In this document: positions 13,741 through 17,794 of the stretch, piece by piece
Numbering within the stretch: the stretch's first letter is position 1
Layout of the letters: each line of letters starts with the position of its first letter
Assembly (NCBI GenBank): GCA_902806295.1
Contig: CADCWB010000130.1
Span: 1 to 17,794, forward strand
Length of the DNA stretch: 17,794 nt
Direction of reading: 5' to 3'
Source: an uncultured Sphingomonas sp.
GTDB lineage: Bacteria > Pseudomonadota > Alphaproteobacteria > Sphingomonadales > Sphingomonadaceae
The notes under the pieces: model-generated
What the model was told of the DNA's origin: nothing
Databases searched by the model: none
What the model saw: the letters and a program-made list of their open reading frames with translations, nothing else
Translations under genes and position numbers: made by a program

Positions 13741-15333
13741 ATGACCGATCTTGCGCCAATCCGGCGAGCGCTGCTGTCCCTGTCCAACAAGCGCGGAATC
13801 GAGGAGCTGGCAGCAGGCCTGGCGGCGCGAGGCATCGAGTTGGTCTCGACTGGCGGGACTGCCGTCAGGTTGCGAGAGCTTGGCCACACAGTGCGTGACG
13901 TCAGCGAGCTGACCGGATTCCCCGAAATGATGGACGGCCGGGTCAAGACGCTGCACCCTAAGGTGCACGGCGGGCTGCTTGCGGTTCGGGACAACCCGCA
14001 GCATCAGGCCGCGGCCGACGAGCATGGCATTGCCGCGATCGATCTGGTGGTGGTGAACCTCTACCCGTTCGAGCAGACGGTGGCGCACGGCGCGGAACGC
14101 GACGAGGTGATTGAGAACATCGATATCGGCGGTCCCTCGATGGTTCGTTCGGCGGCCAAGAATCATGCCCATGTCGCCATCCTCACCGACCCGGTCGATT
14201 ATCCTGCGCTGCTGTCCGAGCTGCAGGAGCATGGCGGCATGACGTCGCTGGACCTGCGGCGGCGCTTGGCGGCCAAGGCTTTCGCGCTCACCGCCACTTA
14301 CGACAGTGCCATCGCGAGCTGGTTTGCGTTTGCCGATCAGGGAGAGTCGTTGCCGGAAGTGCTGCCGCTGGCGCTGCGCAAGGGCCAGGAGCTGCGCTAC
14401 GGCGAGAACCCGCACCAATCCGCCGCCCTCTACCTGCCCCAGCAGCGGAGCGTGGCTGGAGTGGCCGGCGCTCGGCAGGTCGGCGGCAAGGAGCTCAGCT
14501 ACAATAACCTCAACGATGCGGATGCTGCGTTGGAACTTGTGTCAGAGTTTCGACACGGTGCACCGGCCTGCGTGATCGTGAAGCACGCTAATCCGTGCGG
14601 AGTCGCCCAAGACGACTCTTTGCTCAGGGCCTATACGGCGGCGCTGCAATGCGACTCGGTGTCGGCGTTCGGCGGCATCGTGGCCGTGAACCGCCCGTTG
14701 GACGGCGAGACTGCTCGCGCGATCACCGACATTTTCACCGAAGTTGTGATTGCGCCTGACGCGGACGAAGAAGCTCTGGCCGCCTTCGCCGTCAAGAAGA
14801 ACCTGCGGCTGCTGCTGACCGGCACACTGCCCGACGCGCACCGTCCCGGCTTGACGATCAAAAGCATCGCCGGCGGAGTGCTGGTTCAGAGCCGCGACAA
14901 TGGCGTCATTCTCGACGGCGAGTTGCGTGTTGTCACGCAGCGTCAGCCGACCGCACAGGAGGTGCTCGACTGCCGCTTTGCCTGGACCGTGGCCAAGCAT
15001 GTCAAATCCAACGCGATCGTCTACGCCAGGGACGGCGCGACTGTGGGGATCGGTGCCGGCCAGATGAACCGGCGTGATTCCGCCCGTATCGCTGCGGCCA
15101 AGGCAGCCGAGGCCGCAGCCACTTACGGCTGGCTCGAGCCACGAACGATCGGTTCAGCGGTGGCGAGCGATGCGTTCTTTCCGTTCGCGGACGGCTTGCT
15201 GGCGGCGGGCGAGGCAGGCGCCACGGCGGTGATCCAGCCCGGCGGCTCTATCCGCGACGAGGAGGTGATCGCCGCAGCCGATGAAGCGCGAATCGCGATG
15301 ATCTTCACTGGCATGCGACACTTCCGGCACTAG
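13741..15333 (+). CDS. purH: bifunctional AICAR transformylase / IMP cyclohydrolase
   Basis: Catalyses the last two steps of de novo IMP synthesis. Seen: 530 aa from the ATG at 13741, with a strong ribosome-binding site. The N-terminal cyclohydrolase domain shows LVSTGGTA (34-41), TGFPEMMDGRVKTLHPKVHGGLL (58-80), VVNLYPF (104-110) and ENIDIGGPSM. The C-terminal transformylase domain shows RYGENPHQ (219-226), the catalytic K281-H282 in KHANPCG, SAFGGIVAVNR and DAFFPFADG. Length matches E. coli PurH (529). Its TAG stop lies within a CTAG that also ends the convergent flippase gene. Confidence 0.98.
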   Translation: MTDLAPIRRALLSLSNKRGIEELAAGLAARGIELVSTGGTAVRLRELGHTVRDVSELTGFPEMMDGRVKTLHPKVHGGLLAVRDNPQHQAAADEHGIAAIDLVVVNLYPFEQTVAHGAERDEVIENIDIGGPSMVRSAAKNHAHVAILTDPVDYPALLSELQEHGGMTSLDLRRRLAAKAFALTATYDSAIASWFAFADQGESLPEVLPLALRKGQELRYGENPHQSAALYLPQQRSVAGVAGARQVGGKELSYNNLNDADAALELVSEFRHGAPACVIVKHANPCGVAQDDSLLRAYTAALQCDSVSAFGGIVAVNRPLDGETARAITDIFTEVVIAPDADEEALAAFAVKKNLRLLLTGTLPDAHRPGLTIKSIAGGVLVQSRDNGVILDGELRVVTQRQPTAQEVLDCRFAWTVAKHVKSNAIVYARDGATVGIGAGQMNRRDSARIAAAKAAEAAATYGWLEPRTIGSAVASDAFFPFADGLLAAGEAGATAVIQPGGSIRDEEVIAAADEARIAMIFTGMRHFRH

Positions 15334-16877
15334 CGGGCCGGTTCGGAAGTGGTCCCTGGAGCAGGTAGTTCAGCCTGACTGAGCCCCGCGATGTCGCTCT
15401 TGCGCATGCGGAACAGCTCGCGATCTTCGGGACCGAAGCCCTTGATCCAGATCACCGCTCCGAAGGCTCCAAGAATGGCGGGAATACCGACAGCGAGCTC
15501 GGCCCATTCCGGCAGCATGACGGCCAGCTGCCCGACGATCGCTGCGGCCGCCGTCGCCCAGACAATCGGCCAGCGCCAGCCGCTGACCGGATGGCCGAGA
15601 AGGCGCGCAAGCAGCCGCGCCTTGCTGACGGCGGCAAAGGCCAGCGCCAAGGCTAGCGCAATGGCCGGCGCGGTCGCCTGCCACATGTCGGGCCAGCCCA
15701 GCCGCCGCATCAGCAGGATCAAGCCCACCGTCAGGACGGCCTGTAGCGCAATCATCAATAGCGAAAGCACCATGTTGCGGTGACGTGCGATGTAGATGAG
15801 GGCGGCCTCGCTGGTGGTGGCGGTGGCGGCGACCACTTCGGCACCGAGGAGAAAAGCGAGCGCCGCCGTGCCGGCGACAAAGGCTGGGCCGACCAGCCCC
15901 ATCACCCCTTCGCCGGGTATGCCAAGCGCCAATGCCACCCCGGCCTGAGCGGCGATGACCCAGAAGCCGACTTGCCGGACCTGCTTGGCGATCGCTGCGC
16001 GGTCGCCCTTTTCGACATTGCTGGCGATCACCGGGCCGAGGATCGGGTCGAAGCTCGTTTTCAGTTTCGACGGCAGGGAGGCGACGTTCTGCGCGACATA
16101 ATAGATGCCGACGATCGCCGGGGAGGCGAACAGGCCGAGAATGGCGATGTCGATACGGCGGCTGCCCCACTCCACCGTGTCCGCGGCAGCGACGGGGAGG
16201 TAGCGCCGGGCCATGCGCCAGGACTCGGCTGGATTGGGTTTCCACCCACGCGCAAGGCCGTAGGTGCGCAAAAAGGGCACCGCAGAGGCGATCAGCGCCC
16301 CCACCATCGACATGGCATAGGCAATGATCAGCCCGTCGCGCTGCGACAGGAAGGCGAACACGAACGCCGCTATGCTGATAGTCCAGGGTTCCACGATCGC
16401 GCGCGCCCGCACCGTCGCGCCGACGTCATGCCGGTAGGCGAGCGCCGCCAGCATGACGTCGGACCAGGCCAGCGCGATCACCGCCACCGGCAACAGCCAT
16501 TCCAGCCCGTGGATCTCCGAATTGGGGAACATGGCTTGCGGAAAGACGAACAGGATCGTCATGCCGATGCCGGCGCCGACCGCCGCGACCAGCAGCGCGT
16601 CCCAGCAAGTGCACACGTCGGGCTTGTCCTTGCGGGCCAGCTGCTGCGCCAGTCCTCGCTTGAGCCCCAATGTGGCGAGCTGCGCGGCGAACTCAACGAT
16701 CAGGACCGCATAAGCAAAGCGGCCGAGCGCCTCCGGTCCGTACATCCGACCGGCGATGAACAGGAACGGCAGCCGCGCGGCGAGGCGCAGCACGAAACCG
16801 AAGAAGTTGACCCGCCCGCCCCGGGCCAGCGCCGCAAGATCGGCCGAAGGTGCGGCCGTGACGTCAGGCTCGCTCAA
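15330..16877 (-). CDS. Wzx/MATE-superfamily polysaccharide flippase-like membrane protein
   Basis: Seen: 515 aa, almost entirely hydrophobic helices (about 12-14 membrane segments by eye). The N-terminus resembles O-antigen/exopolysaccharide flippases (GRVNFFGFVLRLAARLPFLFIAGRMYGPEALGRFAYA region), and Arg/Lys-rich loops follow several helices. Such proteins move undecaprenyl-linked oligosaccharides across the inner membrane; the substrate cannot be read from the sequence. The start is a TTG at 16877 whose bases overlap the polA stop (TTGA). GAGG (16882-16885) lies 4 nt upstream and the next Met is too far inside. No glycosyltransferase or polymerase gene is adjacent in the window. It ends tail-to-tail with purH, sharing four bases. 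Confidence 0.85.
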   Translation of the reverse strand: MSEPDVTAAPSADLAALARGGRVNFFGFVLRLAARLPFLFIAGRMYGPEALGRFAYAVLIVEFAAQLATLGLKRGLAQQLARKDKPDVCTCWDALLVAAVGAGIGMTILFVFPQAMFPNSEIHGLEWLLPVAVIALAWSDVMLAALAYRHDVGATVRARAIVEPWTISIAAFVFAFLSQRDGLIIAYAMSMVGALIASAVPFLRTYGLARGWKPNPAESWRMARRYLPVAAADTVEWGSRRIDIAILGLFASPAIVGIYYVAQNVASLPSKLKTSFDPILGPVIASNVEKGDRAAIAKQVRQVGFWVIAAQAGVALALGIPGEGVMGLVGPAFVAGTAALAFLLGAEVVAATATTSEAALIYIARHRNMVLSLLMIALQAVLTVGLILLMRRLGWPDMWQATAPAIALALALAFAAVSKARLLARLLGHPVSGWRWPIVWATAAAAIVGQLAVMLPEWAELAVGIPAILGAFGAVIWIKGFGPEDRELFRMRKSDIAGLSQAELPAPGTTSEPAR

Positions 16878-17794
16878 TGAGCCTCACCCCAATGCGCACC
16901 CCAACCGACCTCGACGTCCAGGGGCACCGTCAGCTTGACCAGCGGTTCGGCGGCTTCGGCCATGACCCGGCGGACCACGGCCGCGGCTTCTTCCTCGCGC
17001 CCGTGCGGTACTTCAAATACCAATTCGTCATGTACCTGCAGCAGCATGCGGACGTCGCACAGCCCGGCTTCGGCGAGCGCCGAGTCCATCCGGGTCATCG
17101 CTCGCTTGATGATGTCCGCGCTCGTGCCCTGGATCGGCGCATTGACGGCGGCACGCTCGGCGCCAGCACGGAAGCTCGGATTGGAGGCGCGGATGTTGGG
17201 GAAGTGCGTCTTGCGGCCGAACAGGGTCTGGCTGAACCCATGCTCGCGGACGAAGCTCAAGGTTCCTTCGATGTAGCCGCGGATGCCGGGGAAGCGCTCG
17301 AAGTAGCGTTCGATGATCGCCTTGCCTTCCTCCCGTGGAATGCCGAGCCGCCCGGCCAAGCCCCAGGAAGAGATGCCGTACAGGATGGCGAAGTTGACGG
17401 TCTTGGCCTTGTTGCGCGTGTCGCGGTCGACGGTGCCGAACAGCTCCTCCGCGGTCATGCTATGGATGTCCTCACGCGCGGCGAAGGCTTCCTTCAGTTG
17501 CGGCACGTCCGCCATGTGCGCGGCCAGGCGCAGCTCGATCTGGCTGTAATCCGCACTCATCAGCACATGGCCCGGTTCAGCCACGAACGCGTCGCGGATC
17601 TTGCGGCCGATCTCCGTCCGGATCGGGATGTTCTGGAGGTTGGGGTCGGTGGAGCTTAGCCGGCCGGTCTGAGCGACGGCCAGGCTGAAGCTGGTGTGGA
17701 CCCGGCCCGTCTCCGGATTGATCTGCGCCTGTAGCGCGTCGGTGTAAGTGGTCTTGAGCTTGGTCAGCTGCCGCCATTCGAGCACCAGGCGAGC
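16874..17794 (-). CDS. polA: DNA polymerase I, C-terminal polymerase part (5' end beyond window)
   Basis: Repair and Okazaki-fragment-processing polymerase. Only the C-terminal 306 residues are in the window; the frame stays open to base 17794, so the gene continues off the right edge and the GTG at 17785 is not a start. Seen: TGRLSSTDPNLQNIP, motif A DYSQIELR, the O-helix RNKAKTVNFAILYG (motif B; Phe at the E. coli F762 position), NAPIQGTSADIIK and motif C VHDELVFEV. It ends W-GEAH, like the E. coli C-terminus. All catalytic elements of the polymerase palm and fingers in this part are intact. Its stop overlaps the TTG of the flippase gene. The 5'-nuclease and 3'-exonuclease domains cannot be judged. 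Confidence 0.97.
   Translation of the reverse strand, partial: ARLVLEWRQLTKLKTTYTDALQAQINPETGRVHTSFSLAVAQTGRLSSTDPNLQNIPIRTEIGRKIRDAFVAEPGHVLMSADYSQIELRLAAHMADVPQLKEAFAAREDIHSMTAEELFGTVDRDTRNKAKTVNFAILYGISSWGLAGRLGIPREEGKAIIERYFERFPGIRGYIEGTLSFVREHGFSQTLFGRKTHFPNIRASNPSFRAGAERAAVNAPIQGTSADIIKRAMTRMDSALAEAGLCDVRMLLQVHDELVFEVPHGREEEAAAVVRRVMAEAAEPLVKLTVPLDVEVGWGAHWGEAH

Noticed and set aside
13483..14418. Long open frame opposite the heparinase-like gene and purH
   Set aside because: Spans two real genes on the other strand and shows no family features.
15780..16880. Long open frame (366 codons) opposite the flippase gene
   Set aside because: Very rich in charged Asp/Arg/Gly residues, as expected from the complement of hydrophobic codons; no domain seen.
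16872..16882. GCTCA-A-TGAGC palindrome at the polA/flippase junction as an operator or hairpin
   Set aside because: The one-base centre cannot form a hairpin, and the symmetry is explained by overlapping codons; no further support.
17783..17785. GTG as the start of polA
   Set aside because: The frame is open upstream to the window edge, and the polymerase domain needs several hundred more N-terminal residues; this is an internal valine.

Overview
The window is high-GC DNA (about two thirds G+C by eye), densely packed with genes on both strands. Several neighbourhoods point to an alphaproteobacterium, most likely of the order Sphingomonadales. A mitofilin-like gene is coupled to hemC-hemD, a DUF1674/SDHAF4-type gene lies beside rsmB, and an rpe / heparinase II/III-like / purH string is present. 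No rRNA, tRNA, CRISPR array, insertion sequence, phage gene or replication origin was seen, and no gene-free stretch exceeds about 125 bases.

Region 1 (23-4314, + strand) is a four-gene chaperone-usher pilus cluster: two related secreted subunits, an outer-membrane usher and a periplasmic chaperone. The usher and chaperone look like the alpha (alternate, CS1/CFA-I/TcfC-like) class, while the subunits are less familiar. A strong intrinsic-terminator-like hairpin (629-662) sits between subunit 1 and the rest. This suggests subunit 1 is the abundant shaft pilin and the downstream genes are expressed by read-through. Subunit 2 lacks the N-terminal extension that would act as a donor strand, so it could cap the pilus tip.

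Region 2 (4336-5406, - strand) is a secreted class A beta-lactamase-like serine hydrolase. It has the S-x-x-K, SDN, E and KTG motifs, but Gln in place of Asn170 and extra residues after the omega loop.

Region 3 (5531-7886, - strand) is hemC-hemD followed by a one-TM mitofilin/Mic60-like protein, all joined by 4-bp stop/start overlaps. It combines two steps of tetrapyrrole synthesis with a possible inner-membrane-shaping protein.

Region 4 (7940-9957, + strand) is tsaD (tRNA t6A modification) coupled to gpsA (glycerol-3-phosphate for phospholipids). Region 5 (9964-10131, - strand) is a tiny DUF1674/SDH assembly factor gene, whose start lies 17 bp from the divergent rsmB start.

Region 6 (10149-15333, + strand) runs rsmB, rpe, a heparinase II/III-like protein and purH, with gaps of 23 bp or less. 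Region 7 (15330-17794, - strand) is a Wzx/MATE-type polysaccharide flippase downstream of, and overlapping, the 3' part of polA, which leaves the window at its right edge.

Most of the window is housekeeping. The parts most worth a second look are the pilus cluster with its internal terminator and apparently donor-less second subunit, the variant beta-lactamase, and the mitofilin-like gene in the heme operon.
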